64,000 bases of DNA. Source: Macrolepiota albuminosa. Taxonomy: Eukaryota > Basidiomycota > Agaricomycetes > Agaricales > Agaricaceae. Shown here piece by piece: positions 56,001 to 64,000 of the stretch; within the stretch, counting starts at the first letter, position 1, and each line of letters starts with the position of its first letter. The stretch is taken from positions 1-64,000 of the forward strand of contig JAMWFC010000003.1 in the NCBI GenBank assembly GCA_027475525.1, read 5' to 3'. A model generated the notes under the pieces. The model had not been told where the DNA came from, did not search any database, and saw only the letters and a list, made by a program, of their open reading frames with translations. Both the position numbers and the translations under genes were made by a program.

Positions 56001-57914
56001 AAAGAGTTGCTCGCAATTGTGCGAGCACTAAAAAAGTGGCGTGCTGATTTGTTCGGAACTAACTTTGTGGTTTTCACTGACCATAAAACACTGTTGAATT
56101 TCGACCAGCAAAGAGATTTGTCGAGACGCCAGGCCCGGTGGATGGAATTCTTGTCGCAGTTTGACTGTAAAATGGTGTATGTCAAAGGCGAGGATAATAC
56201 AGTCGCCGATGCACTGTCCCGTCTACCATACGAACTCTCTGATTCAGGCACAGTCATCACACAGGCGCATACGTTGTCAGAGATGATGCACAACGATGAC
56301 CTGATATCACAATGTATTGGTGCGATATTACCTGTACAGAGAGACTCTCCATTTGCGATGGCTTTCAAGCTCGCCCATGCGAACAGTATCTTGGAAAACG
56401 TGTGCACAACAACGCCGTCCTTGTCCATTGCGATTGACGACTCACTGATAACTGAACTAAAAGACGGATACAAAACAGATCCGTGGTGCGCAAACTTGCT
56501 TGCAGCGAGTCGCGGTATGCATTCACTGGTGGAACACGACGGGTTATGGTTTTTGGGATCGAGATTGTTAGTCCCACGAGTGGGAAATGTGCGCAAACGC
56601 ATTTTTCAAATGGCGCATGACTCACTGGGGCATTTCGGTTTTGAAAAGGCATACGAAGCACTGAGATGGTCATATTACTGGCCAAAGATGCGTCGTGACT
56701 TGGAGCAGGGTTATATCCCAGGCTGCCCGGAGTGCCAAAGGTACAAATCACCATCATCTAGGCCCATGGGACCATTGCATCCCTTGCCAGTTCCGGATGA
56801 CAGGGGGGAATCTGTGGCGATGGATTTCGTGGGACCACTGCCTGAAGATGAGGGCTACAATTGTATATTGACCATCACGGACAGATTACATTCCGATGTA
56901 CGAATTATACCTACTAGGACCGATCTCACCGCCCCTCAACTAGCGGAGTTGTTTTTTGAACACTGGTACTGCGAGAACGGTTTACCGAGCGATATCATCT
57001 CGGACCATGACAAATTGTTTGTATCGCGCTTCTGGAAACACCTGATGAGGATGGTAGGCGTCAAGATCAAAATGTCGACCGCCTACCACCCGCAAACTGA
57101 CGGCGTGAGCGAAAGATCGAATAGAACGATAGTACAGGCCTTACGATTCCACGTCGACCGCAATCAGAAGGGCTGGGTCAAGGCACTGCCGAGAGTTCGA
57201 TTTAACATCATGAGCACCGTTAATAAGTCCACCGGCTTTTCTCCTTTCCAACTCCGCATGGGCCGTTGTCCACGATTAATCCCTCCGCTGGTGCCGCAGG
57301 TGAAGTTAGGCGCACCGGAAGAGGAGGTGGCACGACTAGTGATACAAAGGTTGGCAACGGACACAGCGACAGCCCAGGATAATATGTTGCAGGCCAAAAT
57401 CCAGCAGGCAGTGCAGGCAAATAAGACGCGAAACGACGATTTCAACTTTCGTGTGGGAGATAGGGTGCTTGTCTGTACAAAAGATAGGCGTCGACAATAC
57501 AAGAAGACGGGACAGAAAAGGGTAGCGAAGCTCATGCCACGTTACGACGGTCCTTTCGTGGTAACGGACATTCATCCAGAATCGTCCAATGTCACCGTGT
57601 TCCGACCGCACGAACCAGACGCGTACACGCAATACCACACATCGAAGTTATTATTTTTTGTCCAGAACGATGCTAACCTTTTTCCCTCAAGAGAATATGA
57701 AGAACCGGGCCCAGTCTTTGCGCCTGACACAGGGCTCGAGGAACACTTCGTGGAAAAGATCATCGACTCTCGAAAGCGCGGTAAAGGCTGGCAATACCTC
57801 GTACGTTTCCGGGGGTATGGTCCTGAACACGATGAATGGAAGTCAGGAAAAGAACTTGCAAACAACGAGGCCCTCGACGTCTGGTTGGCAGGAAACAGGT
57901 CAGGGGCGAATTGA
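53061..57914 (+). CDS. Gag-Pol polyprotein with C-terminal chromodomain
   Basis: Single frame of about 1617 residues from the ATG at 53061 (MPQDHNSIQAT); the same frame is open further upstream but has no ATG. Order: gag with a Cys cluster CFRCRRPFVSC at 53913; protease with LLDDGSHIVLI near 54280, where the usual D-S/T-G is DDG; reverse transcriptase with YLDDIV near 55413; RNase H with TTDASD, KKELLAI, TDHKTL and VADALSR; integrase zinc domain (HDSLGHFGF..CPECQ) and core with MDFVGPLP, ISDHDKLF and QTDGVSERS; a GPF-type motif (RYDGPFVV); and a chromodomain near the end (VEKIIDSRKR..LVRFRGYGPEHDEW). All catalytic residues I can see are kept. The chromodomain probably directs integration to marked chromatin. 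Confidence 0.95.
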   Translation: MPQDHNSIQATPFRSGRKRAISSDSSSSSSPVRNKMSSNVENGPKQATVEDRYTKPPILMEGDLTPEVAKDYETACLDFFDTKEIEEEDQVRRLLVGIKDHRMRDWIAGQRDHVVKLSFSAFMKEIRSKYLPTDWEPKVRIRILSANFNHKKQTFWDFASYLQKQNSLLLGTPSHFELEKLRTQIEAKLNSALFIIYFERKLDATTDFHEWLNNIRLIDDGCRQSEKRARKIADEVFRQSKKPILNSAKANTTGGGGGSSSTTKTDRLPPLSIEEKRLLQENSGCFRCRRPFVSCRTSNCTESFLDPAKYVTWTQARIDAAKASGARASRSATTSTSTPAPVAAVSSTAIVAAVLPQSPEMTAHVEDFEDDSESDVSEIPLTLPHLVWEGSIKSPCSDVSLTVSMLLDDGSHIVLIDEELAANLKLRKFRLKKPLAVDVAFSGANGKKPIALSYYCKLAVTSLDCSWTSTTVRAVIAPNLCSPVILGLPFLKVNKIVIDHNERTAIDKRVQYDLLNPSLMKKKPAQKFVPMHRKFKQTLYDRKQLAKELKIVCALRLERMERLGLFERVAEVNVVAAVRKRIEELAAEKTLLSWDKKMKTEFKDVFEPIANVRDLPRDVLAEIRLKEANQTIKTRSYQCPRKYREAWKTLIDEYLSAGQIRPSSSQFASPAFLIPKSDPAVLPRWVNDYCALNAITVPDNHPIPRVEDILHDCAKGKIFAVLDLTNAFFQMPMHPEHVHLTAVATPYGLYEWLVMPMGLRNAPTIQQRRVTAALREYIGKFCHVYLDDIVIWSDSLEEHHENVRRVLQALRNAQMFVNMNKSQLYRTSIDFLGHHISQNGIEADTKKVERILSWPKPRSAKEVRSFLGLVRYIAVFLPKLAEHTKILHELTTQDCDIEFPTWSWKHQRAFDAVKELVVGRDCLTTIDHKDQTKTIFVTTDASDVQSGAVLSFGETWETARPVAFESQTFKGAELNYPVHKKELLAIVRALKKWRADLFGTNFVVFTDHKTLLNFDQQRDLSRRQARWMEFLSQFDCKMVYVKGEDNTVADALSRLPYELSDSGTVITQAHTLSEMMHNDDLISQCIGAILPVQRDSPFAMAFKLAHANSILENVCTTTPSLSIAIDDSLITELKDGYKTDPWCANLLAASRGMHSLVEHDGLWFLGSRLLVPRVGNVRKRIFQMAHDSLGHFGFEKAYEALRWSYYWPKMRRDLEQGYIPGCPECQRYKSPSSRPMGPLHPLPVPDDRGESVAMDFVGPLPEDEGYNCILTITDRLHSDVRIIPTRTDLTAPQLAELFFEHWYCENGLPSDIISDHDKLFVSRFWKHLMRMVGVKIKMSTAYHPQTDGVSERSNRTIVQALRFHVDRNQKGWVKALPRVRFNIMSTVNKSTGFSPFQLRMGRCPRLIPPLVPQVKLGAPEEEVARLVIQRLATDTATAQDNMLQAKIQQAVQANKTRNDDFNFRVGDRVLVCTKDRRRQYKKTGQKRVAKLMPRYDGPFVVTDIHPESSNVTVFRPHEPDAYTQYHTSKLLFFVQNDANLFPSREYEEPGPVFAPDTGLEEHFVEKIIDSRKRGKGWQYLVRFRGYGPEHDEWKSGKELANNEALDVWLAGNRSGAN

Positions 57915-58043
57915 TCGATTCACTTTCGAAATGTCCCTGCCACCGGTAGCTTTTCCCCGTGGGGGGTTTTTGACGCACCCGGGGGAGCAGTTTGTTCTAC
58001 GATACTAACTAATATTTCTTTTCTTACCGGCGACTGTTGTTTT

Positions 58044-58057
58044 TGGGAGGGGAGGGG
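58044..58057 (+). promoter_or_regulatory. Polypurine tract of the intact element
   Basis: GGGAGGGGAGGGG lies directly before the TGTAATCC start of the 3' LTR. Confidence 0.85.
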
Positions 58058-58295
58058 TGTAATCCTATGATTACTACATACAGTATATCCGCCATTTGCA
58101 TCCGCTCCTACGTACTTCCGAGTTCCGATTCCGTTCCTTTTTATACCCGTCCTCCGATTCCGGAGGACATTCCTTTTCTTTTCTAAAGTCTACGATCTGG
58201 TCTACGTACGTACGACAGCCATCTCGCTCGAGAATATAGCGAGTTTCTATTGTCTGGCTTGGGTTCCTTGTTCTTAGTGAGGACGCCGTCCTACA
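58058..58295 (+). repeat. 3' LTR, 238 bp
   Basis: Same start, end and interior as the 5' LTR, with no difference seen. Followed by the AATGG target duplication. Confidence 0.95.
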
Positions 58296-59895
58296 AATGG
58301 CTGCTCTCTTCCAATGATGCTTCACCGATATGTTTAACCCATCTTATTTGTAGAATGTCCGGATTGAACTAAAAAGGCTTGCCTTTCGTCATAATGATGA
58401 AAGGTACGTTGGGTTTTGAGGATGGAAGGGATTTTTAAAAGACCACAATGCATGTATCACGCAGATTCACTTCGTTGATTGAAATATTTTTGTTATTGGT
58501 CAAAGTATTGTAAAACATCAAGGCTAATAGACTCCCATATCAAGTTTGCGTATTTGCATTTTTCCATTTTTAGTCCTACATGACGGACATTCCCCTTTTT
58601 GCTCAATCGCCTTGGATATGCATCTGGGATTGAAGAGAAAAGCGTGAGTCTCTTTTGAATCAAAGCTTAGCGGTAATACTCACGACATGCAGAAGATATG
58701 CCCACAGCGAGTTGATGCGACTGCCTTTGGATGGCTGAGACAGATTGGGCAACAGTATGAGCGTGATTCGCTCGGTACCCCACGCTTGCGGCGAGCCATA
58801 AATTTCTGATATGGTGTATGAGAAAAGGGGCAAATACTTGTAAAAGGGTTTGCTTACCAGCATCGCCTGTCTGCGCCGCACATTTGAAAGACCCTTTTCT
58901 TCCTCAGGGTCGACAGTGAATTTATCTTCCACCATGTTAGCACATGCTTCTCTCTCGAGTCGCTCAGCGAGTTCCTCCTCCCAACCGTCTGGAAGATCAT
59001 CGACAGCATCCTCATCGTCGTCGTCGGAATCATCTGAATGACGGATGGACCGTTCAAGGTGAACATTGAGGGCTGCATATGTTTTAAAGAGTTTGTCGCA
59101 GAGAGCACAGTAGATGTGGTTAGCAGACAGTTCATAATGCTGTGAAGGAAGATACGATTAGGGGTGGGGTTGCAGAATGTGTGTGGCGCATAAGACTCAC
59201 CCTTCTGCGGGAGTTCTTGTTCAGGAACCCGCGATTGCAAGGTTCGCAACGAGGGTGTACATCTGATGTTTGGACATGCTCAAGCAGTTCTTCCAACGAG
59301 TCGAAGTATTCGTCACAAATAGTGCAATACTTCCTCTCGCTGTGCTCGGCGTGGTCAATTGGACAGTGGTCGGATGAGTGTGATGAAGACATGACAGTGT
59401 GTTGTTGTGATAGATGTGATGAAGTCAGGTTTAGCAGTTGGGAGTCAAGTTAGATGATGGTGGTTGATGCAATGGTAAGATGGGACTTGTCGAAGGAATG
59501 GCTGGCCTTTTATGTCTTTTTTGCCACCTAATACGCCACCTCCTTTACGAACCCACTTTCCCCCGAGCATAGCTTTTTTCTCCAGCGCCACTGTCGCATT
59601 TCGTCATTGGCACTCCAGGTGGGTCACTTCATCGTGTTCTGTGGCGCTATCCGTACGAAAGCGGTACCATGGAGAGAATAAGCTAGCGCAGAAGAGATGA
59701 GTACGTAACGCGTTTTGGGCCAATAACACGGTCACATGTCCGAGTCCGAGATCACATATCGCCCGTTATCAAATTCCCTTCTCTAGACTTTGTGAATGAA
59801 AACGTGATATGTAGTACTAGTAAGAAAGTGATGAATAACTGAGGTTTGATCAGACCCCTATTCAAGTGCGTGTCCAATAAGTCAAGTCTAAACTT
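58296..59895. repeat. Segmental duplication, unit B (right part)
   Basis: It continues unit B behind the gypsy insertion, from the AATGG duplicate (TGCTTCACCGATATG) through the C2H2-RING gene to its upstream region near 59895. It matches 49066-50680. Confidence 0.85.
58524..59392 (-). CDS. C2H2 zinc finger and RING finger protein, copy B
   Basis: Paralogue of the gene at 49299-50167 with the same four exons and intron positions. Differences are few: LEELLEH for LEQLLEH, VH for AH after TSD, SHPKAV for GHPKTV in the RING, and MSCIS for MPCIS after the last intron. Both finger pairs, the acidic stretch and all RING cysteines and the histidine are kept, and the introns keep GT..AG. It therefore looks functional in spite of the gypsy element that starts 229 bp beyond its stop codon. 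Confidence 0.85.
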
Positions 59896-60158
59896 CCATA
59901 AAATAACGGGACTTTTTGCGTTAAATCAGGAAGAAAGATTGACTATATTTCGAAGTGAACCAGACAATTCAGTCAAAAACTTACCTTGGACAACAAACCG
60001 GTGATATTTATTGTAATGTCACCCCTGCCTCTGCTTTTACCAGCCATTTTTTCAGTATGCCTAATTAAGAACGCCGTGGACATAATCTAAAAATATTACA
60101 ATACAACTTCAAAAGCATATTCAAGTTCGTGTTCAGGACGTATTCCGCTCTTCTCATA
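59393..60158. other. Promoter side of copy B, then unassigned DNA
   Basis: Up to about 59895 it is duplicated sequence. The rest is AT-rich and would be the 3' UTR of the next gene. Confidence 0.5.
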
Positions 60159-61682
60159 TCATACACTCTGTTCTCCATCCAACACCCTCTGCATCTGTTG
60201 AAGAAGAGCATCGCGACGCTGTTTTCGTGTCTCTTCATCCATTTCCCTGATGTTGAGTACATCAGACGAACTATGGTTGACCTCTTTATAGCTCATCGCA
60301 CGTGGAGAGGAATTCCACAGTTGCCTTGCTCCATCAGGAGGACCAGGTTCCCTTGTCAGAATAAAGCTATGATCGGTGTGTTGCTCTTTCCTATCTTCTT
60401 CCACTTCTTCTATAGTGGGTGTTGCAGCTGGTACTGTAACTAGGATGTTGTTAAGACTCTCCGAGAATCGCATAGGAAGGACTGGTGCGTCAGTATCGTC
60501 TGGAATGTGCTGATTGGCAAAGTAGTCGTGGCCAACAGAAGAACTTCCCGAATGATTATGCTGACTTTCTGCGGCCGACGAATTCAATGGTTCGAATGGT
60601 GTTCCTCTTTCGGCTGTAAGCGGAGCTTGTGAAAACGATTTCAGACGCCGTCCCAAAAGACAAATCGTAGAAAAATTCACCTTTGTTCGCGGCGAATGGT
60701 ACAGTAGACAATTTCGACTTGACATCGAGACTTGGAAAACGAGAAGGGTGCTTTCGCCCGGAACGTCTCAAACACAATAACAACAGCGTCGCGAGTACCA
60801 CTAGACCTAGGACACCACCTACAACTCCTCCAATTATTGCTCCAGTTGGGCTTTTTGAAGCTTGGATCAATGAAGCGGCCGACGGCAGGGCGCTTCTTGA
60901 ACTAGAAGTTAACATGGATGACGTCGTGGTTGTATCTGGACATGTGCTTGAACAGGTGCTGGGAGATTTAGAACTTTGGGAAGCAGATATCCCTGCTTGA
61001 GAGGGAGATGGAAAGGATGACGATGACGATGGCGATGGCGATGACGATGAGGTATTAATCGTGTTTGTGGAAGACGTTGTTGAGGTACCTGGCATGGAGG
61101 GAGATGACGAAGTCGAGTTCGTGCTTCGCAAGAGCTTTAGTTTAACCGACTGATCAAGAGACAATGAAAGACAAACTTGGATGAGGTCGACGCCATCGAC
61201 GCTTGCGATGATACGGTGTTTGTGGAATTAGTTGCAGCAGGATTGTCCACCTCAATCGCAACTTGATCAAGTAGAGTGTTGTCCCTTTCATAACTCGTTC
61301 ATCATTTATATGCTCCAGTGACCAACCAAAAGGAACGTACGATTTTCGAGCCTCAAGCTCGCATGTCAGCCTTGCACCTACATTAATTTTTCTTCTGCTG
61401 ATGATCGTGTTGGACTCACGATGAATTTTGGCTGTTTATTAATAATGGCATGTCTGCGGTAACGTGTTTAGAGCTTGTATTGACGGAGAGAGTGAGGTTG
61501 TATGTAGCCTCGGGAGTACAATTCAGGACGATGTTAAATGTGGGGGGATCGCTAGAATCAGAGGTCCATGAAATGAACACGGTCCCGTCTGGAATGGCAG
61601 GAGAAGAAGGTTGTTGTAGATGAAGTCCGAGAGCACCAATGACCTGAAGAACGACAAAGAAAGCGCTGTGATTCACAGTCAA
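60159..61682 (-). CDS. Single-pass Ser/Thr-rich membrane protein, paralogue 1 (5' end not fixed)
   Basis: The N-terminal part (61682-61416) has a hydrophobic stretch AFFVVLQVIGALGLHLQ and then a Kre9/Knh1-like domain (VFISWTSDSSDPPTFNIVL). A Ser-rich stalk follows (about 61150-60900, with SSSPSPSSSSSFPSPSQ), a membrane segment IIGGVVGGVLGLVVLATLLLLCL, basic residues RRSGRK, and a cytoplasmic tail ending RKQRRDALLQQMQRVLDGEQ at 60159. Several introns. The first exon is not clear, because a TGA precedes the hydrophobic stretch; an ATG at 61795 or 61751 may be the start. The architecture resembles fungal Mid2- or SKG6-type cell-wall sensors, but this is architecture only. Its neighbour is a paralogue. 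Confidence 0.65.
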
Positions 61683-62408
61683 ATAAATAGGGCCAAGTCA
61701 AAACGACAGCGGTTAGACGTACATGTAGCTAGAAAGACCCAGCGAGGGCATCGTGATGGTCTAAGGCAGAAGACGAAACTGAGGATGACTCCCATGATGA
61801 ACTGGTAGTAACTATAAGGAAGTACAGCTTTAGGTGATGAAATCATGGAGATCTCCTGAAACACAGTTGCCCTGGCTTGGGATCTGATGATCACATCATA
61901 GCTATAGCCTTTGCGGATGCAGTGTCTGGACAAGTGCGTGTGAGTACTTTTCGAAGAGCCTGAGTACCTAGGATATGCAAGTCCAATCAACGGCAAGGTA
62001 TTCAGAACTTGTAAGGGGAGTGTATTCTTCCGCGCAAAGCGAAAGGTTTTAGTATGGCTGCACAGTGGGATCATGGAGACAAATTACACTCACGAATCAT
62101 ACCTAACTTGGTCATAACAGGAGATCGGAATGATGAAACATGCGAGACTTGGTAAATCTCATACAGATGTTGACCGTAAATAGTCCAGAATAGAACTACC
62201 GCGTGCCATGCAGCTGAACTTGGGAATGCATTACCTTACTCGTCCATGAAGTCGCAATGGTATATCAGTCACCACTGCATTGTGACTGTGAAAGTGTGGT
62301 TATAGATATCGATAACGCCTGATCCCGATCATCTCAAAGACATCCTAAATAAGCCTGCGGAGGCTCATAATTCCGCGTCACGATGTCTACCAACTATCAA
62401 TCTGAAGA
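61683..62408. other. Region between the two paralogues
   Basis: It may hold the first exon of paralogue 1 (near 61795-61720) and the 3' UTR of paralogue 2. No other gene seen. Confidence 0.4.
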
Positions 62409-64000
62409 TCATACAATTTGCTCTCCATCTAATACACGACGCATCCGTTCAAGAAGAGCATCGCGACGCTGTTCTCTTATTTCCGGATCCATTTTATCAA
62501 TGTCAAAAGAACCATCGAGGCTATCGAGGCTTTGACTGATTCTATCATAGCCCGTAGGACGTGGCGAAAGAGTCCATGAGTTCCTTGCTTCATGGTAGAC
62601 ACCACCTTCTCGTGTCAAAGATTTCGACGACTCTAAGTAAGGACTATGGCGATAATCGGTGTGTTGCGTCCCCCGACCTTCCTCCTTGACGTCTGCTGTT
62701 CGCAAAACTGGGACTAGGATGCTGCTCGAACTCTCCGATAATCGCATGGGCTGGAGTCGTATGTCTAGATCGTATGGACTTTCATCATCATTGAGGTGAT
62801 AGTGGCTATGAGGAGAGTAACCAGAATGTTGGGCGTCTGACGGTGATGATTTTGATGTATCATACGGCGTTTCTTCGTCATTACCTAGCAGGGCTTCTAC
62901 AAATGTTTCAAGAATCATGCTTCGAATTACAAATTGAGAGAAAGTTACCTTCTTTGGCTTTGGAGATTGGAACAGAAGACAAATTTGCCTTAACATCGCA
63001 CATGAATCTCGAACGATTGTACCAGGGTCTTCGTCGGTAGCGCCGCCGACACAAGAACAACATGAGCAAGGCAAGGATCAGAAGACCTAGAAGGCCACTT
63101 ATGATTGCTCCAATTATAGTTCCAATCGGTTTTGTTGGGGCTTGAGTTAGTGAATTGGTCGATTGCAAAGCAATTATCGTTCTAGATGTTGACGTGATTG
63201 AAGTAGTGATTGTATCTGTCGAGGAACTGGAAGATTGGGCAGGTCGCGATGTGGATGTCTCTGTCGGCAGTTGCTGAGAAGGAGGTGAAGAGAATGAGAC
63301 AACAGCCGATGTGATTGTGACCAGTAAAGCAGGTGTCTGTGTAGATTCCAACGAGGAACTTGTCACAGGACTAGAGGCAGACGACAGAAACACATTTTGC
63401 CTTAACAAGGTTTCATTTCAGTTAGGTACAACTGATGAAAGACAATTGGTAACAAACGGAACTGTCATCGCTGGCAATGATTCACTTGATGACCATGTCG
63501 AGTCCGAGCTAGTCGTAACGGGGGTCGCGGCGACGTCAATGACAAATCCATCGAGTACTGTGACACCATCCCTTTGAGCATGAAATCATCAATCCCTCCA
63601 AACACCGAAGATAAGTAAGATAACCCACGTTCTTCGAGCTTGGATATCGCACGACAACCTAAGTTTCTAGTAAATCAGTACATCTTCTACCTATGTTGAA
63701 TTGGACCCACAGGGTCGGTGAATTCGAGCTGTTTAATGCTGGCATGGTGACTGGGAAAGATGCTGAGGCGGTCGAGACGGTGGAAGCAATCATCTGATAA
63801 TGACCACCGTCGCATGACAAGAAGAGGTTGATTGTATCGGGATCGTCAGCTGCAGAGGTCCATGAGACTTGTATGGTCTCGCCCAGGACGATATCAGAAG
63901 GTATGTCAAGTTTGAGAGCCAAAGTAGCCTGAAGAACTAGGAAGACGGCGCTGAGATCTACATTTAAAGGTCTGAGTTGAAGACGGCGACAATCAGACGT
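62409..64000 (-). CDS. Single-pass Ser/Thr-rich membrane protein, paralogue 2, cut by the window edge
   Basis: From the right edge the minus strand reads LSAVFLVLQATLALKLDIP (signal-like), then VLGETIQVSWTSAADDPDTINLFL, the same Kre9/Knh1-like domain as in paralogue 1. A Ser/Thr stalk (63408-63150), a membrane segment GTIIGAIISGLLGLLILALL, and RRRYRRRPW follow. The cytoplasmic tail has acidic and Ser-rich parts and ends REQRRDALLERMRRVLDGEQ at 62409. The tail end is the best conserved part between the two genes, so it probably has a binding role. The start codon is probably beyond position 64000. Confidence 0.7.

Larger units (their letters stand above)
52472..58295 (+). mobile_element. Intact chromodomain Ty3/gypsy retrotransposon, very recent insertion
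   Basis: 5824 bp between target duplications AATGG. The two 238-bp LTRs look identical over their whole length. One uninterrupted gag-pol frame (53061-57914) and a purine tract before the 3' LTR complete the element. It sits in unit B of a segmental duplication, and the matching empty site survives in unit A near 49066 (GAGAGATTGG). Confidence 0.95.

Overview
The window looks like a repeat-rich chromosome segment of a filamentous basidiomycete, most likely an Agaricomycete. The genes have many short introns (about 44-70 bp, GT..AG, some with TACTAAT-like branch sites), the tRNA genes carry introns after position 37, and the transposon families (chromodomain Ty3/gypsy, Ty1/copia, Tigger/pogo, a tyrosine-recombinase fragment) are of fungal type. 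The gene content (DOPA 4,5-dioxygenase, PL8 and PL14 polysaccharide lyases, ALG2, Rab11, PRPP synthetase, glutamate 5-kinase) fits. Exact species cannot be told from the sequence.

Layout. 1-2090: gag and protease part of a gypsy element on the minus strand, leaving the window on the left. 3519-14127: a second, GC-rich chromodomain gypsy element with a complete 744-bp 3' LTR, a 5' LTR cut down to its last ~21 bp, two protease domains in tandem, and an antisense, intron-containing gene between pol and the 3' LTR. That element sits in a Ty1/copia relic (14128-17178) whose single reading frame carries 14 stops that are all TGA or TAG. 17179-22787: AT-rich repeat land with two solo LTRs that have perfect 5-bp target duplications, a 61-bp satellite, very stable GAA-loop hairpins and a second decayed zinc-cluster gene. 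22788-30783: three minus-strand genes (PL8 lyase, PRS, PRO1). 31076-38096: solo LTR, tRNA-Thr, Tigger/pogo remnant, tyrosine-recombinase fragment, a 2.4-kb imperfect palindrome and an LTR relic. 38537-50167: gene-dense stretch (tRNA-Tyr, DOPA dioxygenase, ALG2, PL14, rhamnose mutarotase, Rab11, M50-type metalloprotease, C2H2-RING protein). 50930-52330: gypsy fragments and duplicated gene debris. 52472-58295: an intact, very young chromodomain gypsy element (identical 238-bp LTRs, AATGG target duplication, one gag-pol frame) inserted into the second copy of a ~2-kb segmental duplication; the duplicated C2H2-RING gene follows at 58524-59392. 60159-64000: two tandem paralogues of a single-pass, Ser/Thr-rich membrane protein; the second runs off the right edge.

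Themes. Transposon decay looks substitution-driven (CGA to TGA, TGG to TAG/TGA), as expected from cytosine methylation or a RIP-like process, while the element at 52.5-58.3 kb is untouched. Two widely separated loci carry remains of a zinc-cluster plus basic/coiled-coil gene inside repeats, one of them clearly antisense within a retrotransposon. Eight tandem duplications scattered over the repeats all have a period of 75-78 bp (usually exactly 77), which points to assembly overlaps of k=77 rather than biology and explains several apparent frameshifts. Host genes are mostly intact; the best small-scale find is a 5-nt microexon in the P-loop of the Rab11 gene.
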